Below, piece after piece: positions 34,904 through 43,686 of a stretch of 64,000 nucleotides of DNA. Origin of the DNA: Floridanema evergladense (GTDB lineage Bacteria; Cyanobacteriota; Cyanobacteriia; Cyanobacteriales; Aerosakkonemataceae); assembly GCF_041929205.1 (NCBI RefSeq), contig NZ_JBHFNT010000202.1, one strand, 5' to 3'. Position 1 is the stretch's first letter. Every line of letters begins with the position of its first letter. The notes beneath the pieces were generated by a model. It ran no database searches. It was not told the origin of the DNA and saw nothing but the letters and a program-made list of their open reading frames with translations. A program made the position numbers and the translations under genes.

Positions 34904-35252
34904 AGGAGATTTCAGTAATTAAAATATCAAAAATACTGCATCAAAATACCAACAGAGAATCTTTTTGGCTGTCTGTCCAAAAATCAACTCTTCCAAAGGT
35001 AGCTATTCGGTAAGAATTACGGCTCTCCCGTACTCATGGTGATAAGTAAACCTAATTAATTAGCAAAGTGCTTACTCCACAAGGTTTCCCAGTCACTAGG
35101 CTTCGACGTGAGCGCTCAGCCGAACGTCCCCAGTCCCCAGTCCCCAGTCCCCAGTCCCTAAAACCAGGGTTTTCCACCACAAGTACGGGAGAGCCAAACT
35201 GAGTTACGAAATTAGAGAATAATAAAAATTACCAATTTAACTACCTAACACT
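34904..35252. other. Intergenic region holding MITE copy 2
   Basis: 349 bases between the divergent genes at 34903 (minus) and 35253 (plus). Half is the mobile element at 35021-35195; the rest is AT-rich, with no further gene seen. Confidence 0.6.
35021..35195 (-). mobile_element. MITE-like element copy 2 (reversed, enlarged)
   Basis: 175 bases with the same ends as copies 1 and 3, GGCTCTCCCGTA and TACGGGAGAGCC, in reverse orientation. It carries about 40 extra bases: a GC-rich stretch (about 35101-35128, TTCGACGTGAGCGCTCAGCC) and additional CCCCAGT heptamers. Flanking octamers (AGAATTAC and AAACTGAG) do not match, so no target duplication is visible here. Confidence 0.82.
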
Positions 35253-35798
35253 ATGTTACGTCAAACTTCGTTGGCAACTCTAGGAATGAGCCTGGGAAGT
35301 ATTTTAACTACTGTGGGTTTCATCGCTTATTTTGCCAATAATCCCACCTTAAATCTAGTAGGATTCTTTTACGGGTTTCCACTGTTACTGGGAGGATTGG
35401 CACTTAAGGGTTCTGAACTAAAACCTATACCCTTCTCTCAACCTACTCCGGCAAACATTCTGGAACTGCGAAATCAGCAAGCGACAAAAACTCAAACCAA
35501 GCTACGTAAGGACTTGACTAGTTACAAATATGGACAAGATGCTCATTTAGATAGAGCTTTGGCTCAAGTAGGTTTAAGCCCTACGGAAGAAAAAAGACCA
35601 CAAATTACCGGAATCCGGGAAACGGAAGTCAAAGGTGCTTATACTTTGGTGCTGGAGTTTGATTCGCCGTTACTACCGTTACAGGTGTGGGAAGAACAAC
35701 AGGGAAAAATCGAGACTTTTTTTGGCCCTGGTATTAAAGCTGAGTTGCAACAGCCAGAAAATAATCGAATAGAGCTATCTTTAATCGCGTCGCCCTGA
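35253..35798 (+). CDS. DUF2854-type membrane protein
   Basis: 181 residues. Two membrane helices lie near the N-terminus (SLATLGMSLGSILTTVGFIAYFA and NLVGFFYGFPLLLGGLALKG), then a soluble domain: KLRKDLTSYKYGQDAHLDRALAQVGLSPTEEKRPQITGIRE and a beta-rich end (AYTLVLEFDSPLLPLQVWEEQQGKIETFFGPGIKAEL). This matches by memory the DUF2854 family shared by cyanobacteria and chloroplasts; function unknown, thylakoid location plausible. It is followed directly by GGGGAGGT-type repeats and converges with a glycosyltransferase. Confidence 0.75.
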   Translation: MLRQTSLATLGMSLGSILTTVGFIAYFANNPTLNLVGFFYGFPLLLGGLALKGSELKPIPFSQPTPANILELRNQQATKTQTKLRKDLTSYKYGQDAHLDRALAQVGLSPTEEKRPQITGIRETEVKGAYTLVLEFDSPLLPLQVWEEQQGKIETFFGPGIKAELQQPENNRIELSLIASP

Positions 35799-35931
35799 GT
35801 TAGGGACTGAGGGAGATGGGGGGATGGGGAGGTGGGGAGGTGGGGGGAAAGATGTAGCATTATTTTTTCTATTCGATTTTAGGAATCTGGGGAGAAGGAG
35901 ACAAAGGTTATTTCTCCTTCTCCCCAGATTC

Positions 35932-37083
35932 CTACTTTGGTATAACCACAGCACGATCTGTAGCATTTAACAATTCTTGTAGTTTTTGGCGAAAAGCAGT
36001 TCTACCGAATTGGGCTAAAGACTCTTCTCGTAACCATTTTCCGTCGCAACGTTGGTCTTTGCCTTGGAGAATTTCTTGACAAGCTGTTGCTACCGCTTCT
36101 GAGTTACGGTGTGGGACTCGCCAACCCAAGCGTCCATCCTGTAAAGGGTCTGCTGAACCGTCAGCGTCACCAGACAATACGGGAACACCACAAGCCATTG
36201 CTTCTAAGTACACGATGCCAAATCCTTCTTGTGAAGGCATGATATAGGCATCAGCCAGACGATAATGTTCGACTAGTTGTTCTGTTGGGATGAAACCTGC
36301 AAAAACTACTCTGTCACCGACACCCAAATCTTTGGCTAACTGGGCTAGTCTGGGTTGGTCGTCACCTCGACCGATAATTAAGTATTTTACGTTGGGGAAG
36401 GCTTGCGCGATCGCAGGTAACGCCCGAATCGTCACATCTACACCTTTATAAATGTCCCCGGACCACAGTCGCGCCACAGTCATCAACACCCTAGCACCTG
36501 CCAAATTATACTTTTCCACTAAAGCCTGATTCTTCTCTCCCGGAGTAAAGGTTTCGCCATCTACACAACAAGGGAGAAATTCCACCAACTTGGGATTAAT
36601 TTGATTAGTTTGACAAGCTCGATCGCGACTATAACGGCTAATTGTCCAAATTCCCGACGCTTGTTGCAAAGCTTTTTGATATCTGGGTGATAACGGTTCC
36701 CAAACTTCTTTACCATAAGTCAAAACAGTATAACGAATTCCGCTAATTTGGCAAAGTGTTTGAATTAAAGGTGCTAAATTAATGTGACCGCAGAAAACAT
36801 GATCGGGACGATATTGCCACAAATAAATTGCGAAATTAGCAATCATCCAAACTCGTCCTAACATCGGATTTCTAGTCTTAAAATAATGAAATTTCAACTT
36901 CTCGGTAGCAAAGGGATTATGCTTTACTGGTGCGTCACGAAGTAAAAATATATCAGCAGTAGATGGTTCGGATAATTCCCCATAAGCCCGCCAAATATCT
37001 TTAACGTAGGATTGAATCCCTCCTTCAACACCAAGGATTTCTAAGAAAACAAATAAGTACCGCTTTTCTCTGTTCATTTTCAT
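35932..37083 (-). CDS. Glycosyltransferase family 4
   Basis: 383 residues; start 37083 chosen because AAGGAT sits five bases upstream. GT-B fold: N-terminal GGIQSYVKDIWRAYGEL for the acceptor side; C-terminal nucleotide-sugar site with RLWSGDIYKGVDVTIRALPAI, YLIIGRGDDQPRL, VVFAGFIPTEQLVEHYRLADAYIMPSQEGFGIVYLEAMACGVPV (the E-x7-E motif). Probably builds exopolysaccharide or lipopolysaccharide. A GDP-mannose 4,6-dehydratase lies upstream on the same strand, so GDP-sugars may be its donor, but MITE copy 3 separates the two genes. Confidence 0.92.
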   Translation of the reverse strand: MKMNREKRYLFVFLEILGVEGGIQSYVKDIWRAYGELSEPSTADIFLLRDAPVKHNPFATEKLKFHYFKTRNPMLGRVWMIANFAIYLWQYRPDHVFCGHINLAPLIQTLCQISGIRYTVLTYGKEVWEPLSPRYQKALQQASGIWTISRYSRDRACQTNQINPKLVEFLPCCVDGETFTPGEKNQALVEKYNLAGARVLMTVARLWSGDIYKGVDVTIRALPAIAQAFPNVKYLIIGRGDDQPRLAQLAKDLGVGDRVVFAGFIPTEQLVEHYRLADAYIMPSQEGFGIVYLEAMACGVPVLSGDADGSADPLQDGRLGWRVPHRNSEAVATACQEILQGKDQRCDGKWLREESLAQFGRTAFRQKLQELLNATDRAVVIPK

Positions 37084-37156
37084 TCTTATCCTTAATTTAT
37101 TATTTATATAATTCCCAAGTTAAAACTAAAACTAACTCTTAGATCCGGCTTTTCTA

Positions 37157-37306
37157 AACTGATGGGCTCTCCCGTACTTGTGGTGGAAAACTCTGGTTTT
37201 AGGGACTGGGGACTGGGGACTAGGGACTGGGAAACCTTGTGGAGTAAGCACTTGGCTAATTAATTAGGTTTACTTATCACCACGATTACGGGAGAGCCAA
37301 CTGATG
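37157..37306 (+). mobile_element. MITE-like element copy 3 with perfect 8-bp target duplication
   Basis: The element proper is 37165-37298 (134 bp), differing from copy 1 at only two or three positions by eye. AACTGATG stands directly before it (37157-37164) and directly after it (37299-37306), a perfect 8-bp direct repeat. Ends GGCTCTCCCGTA and TACGGGAGAGCC. It lies between two sugar-metabolism genes. Confidence 0.92.
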
Positions 37307-37325
37307 TCTCTCCTGTTTCCCTGAA

Positions 37326-38315
37326 CTAAGACTTAACGCTAGTAACAATTGTTCCATTCTGCAATCGCTCTAAATCTTTGAGTACCATTTTTTCTAACAG
37401 GTTGTCAAAGCTCAATTGAGGTTGCCATTGGAGTTTTTGCTTGGCTTTTTTAGAGTTAGCTGCTAATAGAAAATGTTCGTCCGATCGAACTAAATTGGGA
37501 TTCACCACTACGTAGCGCGTCCAATCTAACCCCACACATTCAAAAGCGGTAGCTACTAATTCTTTAACACTATGCAATTTTCCGGTGCCAATTACGTAAT
37601 CTTCTGGCTTTTCTTGTTGCAACATCTGCCACATACTTTCTACGTAATCACCTGCATAACCCCAATCGCGCTTAGCTTCTAAGTTGCCAATTTCCAGACG
37701 ATCGCTAATTCCCAGTTTAATTGCTGCTGCTGCCAAACAAACTTTTCGACTCACAAACTGTGTGGGTCGGCGGGGAGATTCATGATTGTATAAAATGCCA
37801 CTACAAGCAAACAAACCGTAACGCTGCCGATAATGCACCATTGTCCAATGGGCGTGTAATTTGGCGGTGGCGTAAGGATTCAGCGGTCGAAAGGGGGTAT
37901 TTTCATCTTGTGGCGATCGTTCCACTTGACCAAACATTTCCGAACTGCTAGCTTGATAAAATCGAGTTGCCAAACCTGCTTGACGAATCGCCATTAACAA
38001 TCTAGTTGTCGTTCCAGCAATTACATCCAAAGTGGCGAGAGGGTCATTCCAAGAATCTGGAACAAAACTAGGAGCAGCTAAATGATAAATTTCTTGAGGT
38101 TGTACTTGTTCGAGTAAGCCAGAAAGCACTCTACTATCACTCAGATCAACGGCATAAATCTCTAGTTTATTCACTAAAGAACCCAACTTAGCCAGACTAC
38201 TTTGCCGTTGAGGTAATATCAAGCCTACCACTCGATAACCCTTTTGCAAAAGGAATCGGCTTAAGTAATAACCGTCTTGACCTGTAACTCCTGTAATTAG
38301 TGCTGTCTTAGTCAT
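37326..38315 (-). CDS. GDP-mannose 4,6-dehydratase family protein
   Basis: 329 residues, extended short-chain dehydrogenase. NAD(P)-binding GVTGQDGYYLSRFLL at the N-terminus, ASSSEMFGQV (catalytic Ser/Glu), YATAKLHAHWTMVHYR (Tyr-x3-Lys), GILYNHESPRRPTQFVSRKV and RDWGYAGDYVE are the signature of GDP-mannose 4,6-dehydratase. It makes GDP-4-keto-6-deoxymannose for fucose or rhamnose-type sugars. Its GDP-mannose substrate could come from the guanylyltransferase at 44374-46938. It follows a TAGTCAT tandem repeat upstream of the start (about 38313-38338). Confidence 0.9.
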   Translation of the reverse strand: MTKTALITGVTGQDGYYLSRFLLQKGYRVVGLILPQRQSSLAKLGSLVNKLEIYAVDLSDSRVLSGLLEQVQPQEIYHLAAPSFVPDSWNDPLATLDVIAGTTTRLLMAIRQAGLATRFYQASSSEMFGQVERSPQDENTPFRPLNPYATAKLHAHWTMVHYRQRYGLFACSGILYNHESPRRPTQFVSRKVCLAAAAIKLGISDRLEIGNLEAKRDWGYAGDYVESMWQMLQQEKPEDYVIGTGKLHSVKELVATAFECVGLDWTRYVVVNPNLVRSDEHFLLAANSKKAKQKLQWQPQLSFDNLLEKMVLKDLERLQNGTIVTSVKS

Positions 38316-38381
38316 TAGTCATTAGTCATTAGTCATTAGAACTTTTTTTCCCAGTCACCTTGTCACCTTGTCCCCAAACTT

Positions 38382-40019
38382 CTACCAAATCCCACCACGT
38401 TTCCCAGTGGGACGGACTGTCATCCAGTTAGTTTTCGCCATAGCTAACTGTTCTTCTGTAATTCTGGCACCTGTGAGGTTAGCACCACAAAGATTTGCCC
38501 CTCGCAAATTGGCATTCATCAAATGGGCATCACGCAAATCTGCTCCACGCAAATCTGCTCCTTCTAAATCAGCATAACTGAGATAAGCCTTACTTAAGTT
38601 AGCATCTCGCAGAATGGCTTGATTTAAACTGGCTCTGCCAAAATTGGCACGAAATAAATTTGCGCCTTGAAGATTGGTACGATTTAACCTAGCTTGATGG
38701 AAAATAGCTTCTGATAAATCAACTTTTTGTAAATTAAGTAAACTGAGATTTTGTTGAGCAAAATCTCTTCTGCCTTTACTGTAAGAAGTTTGGACTTCTT
38801 GCGCGTCTAATTTGCGCTTAATATTTTTACCTTTACTTCCAGTAAAATTATCACTGCTAGGTACATTGCTACCATTTCTGTTGGTGTTACCTCGATAGCC
38901 ACTAATTCCTGAATGGACATCTGTTCCTTCTAGCCTAGTGCGTCTGGCACGAATTGCCATTGCTGCTCTCGATACAGAATTGGAAGATACCGATCCTTTA
39001 AAAGCACCTGCTCCAGAATTTAAGGAGTTAGGGCCAAACTTACTAGCTGAGGAAGGAGAAGGTCCTGATGGGGGGCCAGCGATCATGCCTTGGGCTAAAC
39101 TATCAAGGTATGGTTCTAGGTCTAAGGCTCTCAGGACATCGTTGGCGCATTGGAAGCGATCGCGCACCGATACTTCTAACATTTTCCGTAGCACATTAGC
39201 AAAATGGTCGCTCAAATTGTTGACCATGCGGACGTGCTTTTCCCAGAGCATTTCCCCAGTTGAGGGATTATAATCTAAATCTTTGGGAGATTTGCCACTT
39301 AGTAAATAAATACAAGTGACACCTAAAGCATAAATATCACTGGCATAAACTGGGCGCATCGCCATTTGTTCTGGGGGGGCGAACCCAGGCGTACCAATAG
39401 CATAAGCTGTTAAAGCTGTTTGGTCTGAACTATTCGTCGCTGCTTGGTTGACTTGGTTTTTCACTGCCCCGAAGTCAATTAAAACTAGCTTACGGTCTTG
39501 GTTGCGCCGAATTATGTTTGCCGGTTTAATATCTCGGTGAATTACCTTTTGACCGTGAATATACTGTAGTACTGGCAGGATCTCGCTCAAGAATTGTTTG
39601 ACACCTTCTTCGCTGAAGGGGCCATTTTGTTTCACTTCTCTTTGTAAAGTATCCCCAGATACATATTCCTGCACCAAGTAAAATTGCTGATGGTCTTCAA
39701 AGTAGGCTAGTAACAGTGGAATTTGGGGGTGATTGCCAATCTTACCCAATGTTTCCGCCTCTCGGACAAATAACTCTTGGGCCATTTTAAAAACGTGAGG
39801 TGCGGTAGCCGTTGGACGTAGTTGCTTAATTACGCAACAGGGTTCTCCCGGCAGTAATTGGTCTTTAGCTAAAAATGTAGCTCCGAAGCCACCCTGACCC
39901 AGTGGTTTGACCACACGATATTTATTTTGCAGCATGAGTTGTGAACCACAAGCTTGGCAGATTTCTTCGTGGTCTAGGTTTTCTGGATTAGGACAGGCTG
40001 GATTTAAGCAATAGCTCAT
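38382..40019 (-). CDS. Serine/threonine protein kinase with pentapeptide repeats
   Basis: 545 residues. An N-terminal zinc-ribbon-like segment, CLNPACPNPENLDHEEICQACG, leads to the kinase domain (about 33-300): GQGGFGATF, VIKQLR, HRDIKPANII, DFGAVKN, GTPGFAPPEQ. A Ser/Gly/Asn-rich linker follows, with a basic patch RAAMAIRARRTRLEG. The C-terminal part (about 430-525) is a run of A-D/N-L-x-x pentapeptide repeats (ANLFRANFGRASLNQAILRD, ADLEGADLRGADLRDAHL) that fold as a right-handed beta-helix. This layout is typical for cyanobacterial kinases. No membrane helix. Targets unknown. A gap of about 700 bases upstream separates it from pheT. Confidence 0.93.
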   Translation of the reverse strand: MSYCLNPACPNPENLDHEEICQACGSQLMLQNKYRVVKPLGQGGFGATFLAKDQLLPGEPCCVIKQLRPTATAPHVFKMAQELFVREAETLGKIGNHPQIPLLLAYFEDHQQFYLVQEYVSGDTLQREVKQNGPFSEEGVKQFLSEILPVLQYIHGQKVIHRDIKPANIIRRNQDRKLVLIDFGAVKNQVNQAATNSSDQTALTAYAIGTPGFAPPEQMAMRPVYASDIYALGVTCIYLLSGKSPKDLDYNPSTGEMLWEKHVRMVNNLSDHFANVLRKMLEVSVRDRFQCANDVLRALDLEPYLDSLAQGMIAGPPSGPSPSSASKFGPNSLNSGAGAFKGSVSSNSVSRAAMAIRARRTRLEGTDVHSGISGYRGNTNRNGSNVPSSDNFTGSKGKNIKRKLDAQEVQTSYSKGRRDFAQQNLSLLNLQKVDLSEAIFHQARLNRTNLQGANLFRANFGRASLNQAILRDANLSKAYLSYADLEGADLRGADLRDAHLMNANLRGANLCGANLTGARITEEQLAMAKTNWMTVRPTGKRGGIW

Positions 40020-40727
40020 TGAGCGTCACTCGCAAAGAGGATCATTTCGGTATTCTTTGAGCGCCCTATTTTTATTATCCGGGCTAAAACCAACAATTAC
40101 AGTAGTATGTAACCAATAGATCAATTAAAGAGTTGATTAAGCAACCTCTAAATTTTTGCACTCTTGTTGAATTGTTCTACATTCACCCCCATTTAAATTA
40201 CAAAAAATTTAACCTACCTATAGTTAGATTACCCGTTGTCAGTGGGAAACTAACAAATAAATTTAGTTAATGAATCGATGAATAAAGCTAAAAATGATAC
40301 TTTCATCTTAACTAACATGAACGATTCTTAAGCAGAGCGTTCAATCTGAGCTTGTCACATACTTAAATAGTATCATGTTGGCAAAGAGTGAGTAAATCCG
40401 CGATCGTGCTAACAATGAGTATGACTTTTGGTAATTCGCGATTTAATTACGTAATCTTACCTAAATTTTTGTCTGGGCAGGAAGTAGGGACAATTGATGA
40501 ATTGTCCCCACTGTTCATGATTTAAACCTTTGGTTGAAACCGCAGGGTAGGTGAATCTTGGGACAAGGGGACTAGGGGAAATGAATTAACTAGTTGTAGG
40601 GACAATGATAAATTTCCCCGACAACACAAAACTGTTCCTGTTCCCTTTCTGGCAGTAGTAAAAAAACCGGGATTGTTGATACTTTAGGTAAAATAGAGAG
40701 TCTGACAACAGTAAAGGCATTTTAGCG
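40020..40727. other. Long intergenic region between kinase and pheT
   Basis: 708 bases between divergent genes. It is AT-rich with a HIP1-like CGCGATCG at about 40399. A perfect hairpin lies at 40487-40508. A 36-codon open frame (40415-40525) exists but has no ribosome site or recognisable sequence. No known RNA motif is seen. Both promoters must lie here. Confidence 0.5.
40487..40508. repeat. Hairpin in pheT upstream region
   Basis: GGGACAATT (40487-40495) pairs perfectly with AATTGTCCC (40500-40508) across GATG. A partial repeat of the left arm (GGGACAATGAT) recurs near 40599. It lacks a T-run, so it is probably a dispersed palindrome rather than a terminator. Confidence 0.6.
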
Positions 40728-43169
40728 ATGCGGATCTCTCTGAACTGGTTGCGGGAACTGGTAAATTTCACCATCACCCCGGAAGAATTAGCCCACAAGC
40801 TGACTATGGCTGGGTTTGAAGTAGAAGACATTGAAGACCGTCGCACTTGGGCTGATGGTGTGGTAGTGGGTAAGGTGCTGAGTTGTCAACCCCACCCTAA
40901 CGCCGATAAGCTGAGAGTTTGCGAGGTGGATATTGGCTCAGGCACTCCTTTAAATATTGTCTGTGGTGCGGCTAATGTCAAGGCAGATCTCTTTGTGCCA
41001 GTGGCGACTATTGGCACATATTTACCGAAGGTTGATTTGAAATTACGATCGACTAAACTGCGTGGAGTGCGATCGGAAGGGATGATTTGCTCTTTGGCAG
41101 AATTGGGTCTAGAAAAGGAGTCATCGGGAATTCACAGTTTTGACCCAGAAAATATCGAATTAGGCAGCGATGTTCGCCCACTTTTAGGTTTAGATGATGT
41201 GATTCTCGACTTGACAGCAACGGCTAATCGTGCTGATGCTTTAAGTATGATTGGAATTGCGCGAGAAGTGGCAGCTTTAACTGGGGCAACTTTGAAATTA
41301 CCAGAAGTTCCTGAAGTAAAAATTCCTGGGGGAAACAAAGAGGTTTTAAGTTTAAAGATTGAAGAAACTCAAGCTTGTCCTGCTTATATTGGCACGGTAA
41401 TTGAAAATATCAAAATTAATTCTTCTCCTGTTTGGTTACAACAAAGATTGCAAGGGGCGGGAATTAGACCAATTAATAATGTGGTAGATATTACCAATTA
41501 TGTGCTTTTAGAATGGGGACAACCTCTACACGCTTTCGATCGCCAAAGTTTACTCTCTGTCACGGGCAAAGATTCTCTAACTATTGGGGTTCGTTTGGCT
41601 AAAACTGGCGAATCTTTGCAAACATTAGACGGACAAACTCGCAATTTACAACCTCCAGTTTTGTTAATTACTGCTAACGATCGACCAGTTGCTTTAGCTG
41701 GGGTGATGGGTGGTGAAGAAACGGAAGTTTCCGATCGCACCCAAAGTATAATGTTAGAAGCGGCATTATTCGATCCGACAGCAATTCGTCGATCGGCACG
41801 CAGTTTGGGAATCAGAACTGAGGCTTCTGGACGTTATGAAAGAGGCGTGAATCAGGCGGAATTAGAGTTAGCTTGTCGGCGGGCGATCGCCTTAATTTCT
41901 GAGTTAGCTGGCGGAACTCCAGTCACGCAAGAAATAGCCGATAATCGTCCGAATCAATCTGCTTGGACTAGATCGATCGAACTTCGTCTAGATAGAGTCA
42001 ATCAAATTTTAGGGCCGATCGATTTAGGCGAAGAACTTGGCGAATTACAAACAGAAGATATTCGTCCAATTCTCATATCTTTGGGATGCGAAATTACTCC
42101 TACTGAAGATGAAGACGTTTGGTTAGTTACAGTACCACCTTACCGCTATCGAGATTTAGAACGAGAAATCGATTTAATCGAAGAAATTGCCCGTCTTTAC
42201 GGTTACGACAATTTCTATGTGGAATTACCCGAAGAAACGGAACCTGGTTATCTTTCGATCGACCAATTGTTAACTCGTAAATTGCGCGAAGCTTTACGAG
42301 GTGCGGGGTTAACCGAGTTAGTACATTACTCTTTGGGTAAACCGGAAGGAGAAGCACAAATCAAACTGCGTAACCCAATGTTTAGCGAATATTCAGCTTT
42401 ACGCACCGATTTAATTTCGGGATTAATTGACAGTTTCCAATATAATTTAGAACAAGGAAATGGCGCTTTAAATGGTTTTGAAATCGGGCGCATTTTCTGG
42501 AGTGATGAAGATGGGTTAATGGAAGCTGATTCTTTAGCGGGAATTATCGGTGGCGATCCTACGGTAGGTCGTTGGGTAAATTCTGGAAAGGAAAAACCAA
42601 TGACTTGGTATGAAGCTAAAGGTGTTCTAGAAAGCGTGTTTCAACGGTTAGGAATTACGGTAGAATATCAACCAGATTGTCGTGATTCTCGCTTGCATCC
42701 GGGACGAACTGCTTCTTTGTGGGTACAAGGCGATCGGTTAGGAACTTTCGGGCAACTTCATCCTCAATTACGTCAAGAACGAGGTCTTCCCGATGCAGTT
42801 TATGTGTTTGAATTAGACCTGGATGTATTACTAGAACAGATGAATCAAGATGAAATTTTGGTTCCAGTTTTAAAACCCTATTCTAGTTATCCAGCATCCG
42901 ATCGCGATATCGCTTTATTTGCCCCTACAAAAGTTTCTGTGGCAGAAATTGAACGGGTAATGGCAAAAGCCGCTGGTACTTTATTAGAATCAGTGGAATT
43001 GTTCGATCGATATCTGGGCGAAAGTGTACCCGAAGGACAACGCAGTTTAGCATTTCGGTTGATTTATCGGGCGGGCGATCGTACTCTCACAGAAGAGGAT
43101 ATCGAATCTGTACATCAACAAGTCCGAGAAGCTTTAACCGAAAAATTCCAAGTCACTCTCAGAAGTTAG
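40728..43169 (+). CDS. pheT: Phenylalanine-tRNA ligase beta subunit
   Basis: 813 residues, full length. N-terminal tRNA-binding domain (about 40-150: VVVGKVLSCQPHPNADKLRVCEVDIG), B3/B4 editing domain (GAGIRPINNVVDITNYVLLEWGQPLHAFD), B5 domain (IELRLDRVNQILG), catalytic-like core (IDLIEEIARLYGYDNF, RTDLISGLIDSFQYN) and C-terminal anticodon-binding FDX-ACB domain (KPYSSYPASDRDIALFAP ... FRLIYRAGDRTLTEEDIE). With PheS (not in the window) it charges tRNA-Phe. pheT is apart from pheS, as usual in cyanobacteria. Confidence 0.97.
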   Translation: MRISLNWLRELVNFTITPEELAHKLTMAGFEVEDIEDRRTWADGVVVGKVLSCQPHPNADKLRVCEVDIGSGTPLNIVCGAANVKADLFVPVATIGTYLPKVDLKLRSTKLRGVRSEGMICSLAELGLEKESSGIHSFDPENIELGSDVRPLLGLDDVILDLTATANRADALSMIGIAREVAALTGATLKLPEVPEVKIPGGNKEVLSLKIEETQACPAYIGTVIENIKINSSPVWLQQRLQGAGIRPINNVVDITNYVLLEWGQPLHAFDRQSLLSVTGKDSLTIGVRLAKTGESLQTLDGQTRNLQPPVLLITANDRPVALAGVMGGEETEVSDRTQSIMLEAALFDPTAIRRSARSLGIRTEASGRYERGVNQAELELACRRAIALISELAGGTPVTQEIADNRPNQSAWTRSIELRLDRVNQILGPIDLGEELGELQTEDIRPILISLGCEITPTEDEDVWLVTVPPYRYRDLEREIDLIEEIARLYGYDNFYVELPEETEPGYLSIDQLLTRKLREALRGAGLTELVHYSLGKPEGEAQIKLRNPMFSEYSALRTDLISGLIDSFQYNLEQGNGALNGFEIGRIFWSDEDGLMEADSLAGIIGGDPTVGRWVNSGKEKPMTWYEAKGVLESVFQRLGITVEYQPDCRDSRLHPGRTASLWVQGDRLGTFGQLHPQLRQERGLPDAVYVFELDLDVLLEQMNQDEILVPVLKPYSSYPASDRDIALFAPTKVSVAEIERVMAKAAGTLLESVELFDRYLGESVPEGQRSLAFRLIYRAGDRTLTEEDIESVHQQVREALTEKFQVTLRS

Positions 43170-43230
43170 TTCTTTTGGTAGTTGGTAGTTGGTAGTTGGT
43201 AGTTGGTAATTTTTAGAACCTCCTAAATCT

Positions 43231-43275
43231 CGTTCCCAGGTTCAACCTGGGAACGAAAAATAGAGGCTCTGCCTC
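43231..43275. repeat. REP palindrome pair
   Basis: CGTTCCCAGGTT pairs with AACCTGGGAACG around one C (43231-43255), followed by GAGGC-TCT-GCCTC (43263-43275). Same two-hairpin design as the REPs flanking the RAYT gene at 11816. It follows a TAGTTGG tandem run after pheT. Confidence 0.85.
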
Positions 43276-43337
43276 AGAAGTAAAATATCTGAGTTTAACA
43301 TTGCTATACTACATTTGATTTCTGGAAAATTTACATT

Positions 43338-43607
43338 ATGCCAAAATACGTGATGTGGGGAAGTTATTGTGAGGATGTTCTGGAAAAAAGAACACCTTAT
43401 CGACAAGCACATTTAGATGGTTTAGCAGCACAAAAAGAGTCGGGAGTTTTAATTACGATCGGCCCAACTAAAGATTTAACCAAAGTCTTTGGCATTTACG
43501 AAGCAGCAGACGAAACTACTGTTCGTCAGTTAGTTGAAGCCGATCCTTATTGGCAAAACGGTATTTGGACAGAATACGAAGTTAAGGAATGGATTCAGGC
43601 GATTTAA
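43338..43607 (+). CDS. YciI family protein
   Basis: 89 residues. The ferredoxin-like YciI fold is suggested by KYVMWGSYCEDVLEKRTPYRQAHLDGLAAQKESGVLITIGPT (His-Asp pair in the RxxHLDGL motif) and by the C-terminal VRQLVEADPYWQNGIWTEYEVKEW. YciI-like proteins are small enzymes or binding proteins, mostly of unknown role. Single gene between REP repeats and convergent ssb. Confidence 0.88.
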   Translation: MPKYVMWGSYCEDVLEKRTPYRQAHLDGLAAQKESGVLITIGPTKDLTKVFGIYEAADETTVRQLVEADPYWQNGIWTEYEVKEWIQAI

Positions 43608-43686
43608 TTAATTAGATAGTAGGTAGTGGGAATGAATTCCTATTACCAATTACCCACTACCCACTACCCACTACCAAAAAAGCCGT

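Noticed and set aside
40415..40525. 36-codon frame in the kinase-pheT gap
   Set aside because: It has no ribosome site, includes a dispersed GGGACAATT hairpin and codes for no familiar sequence.
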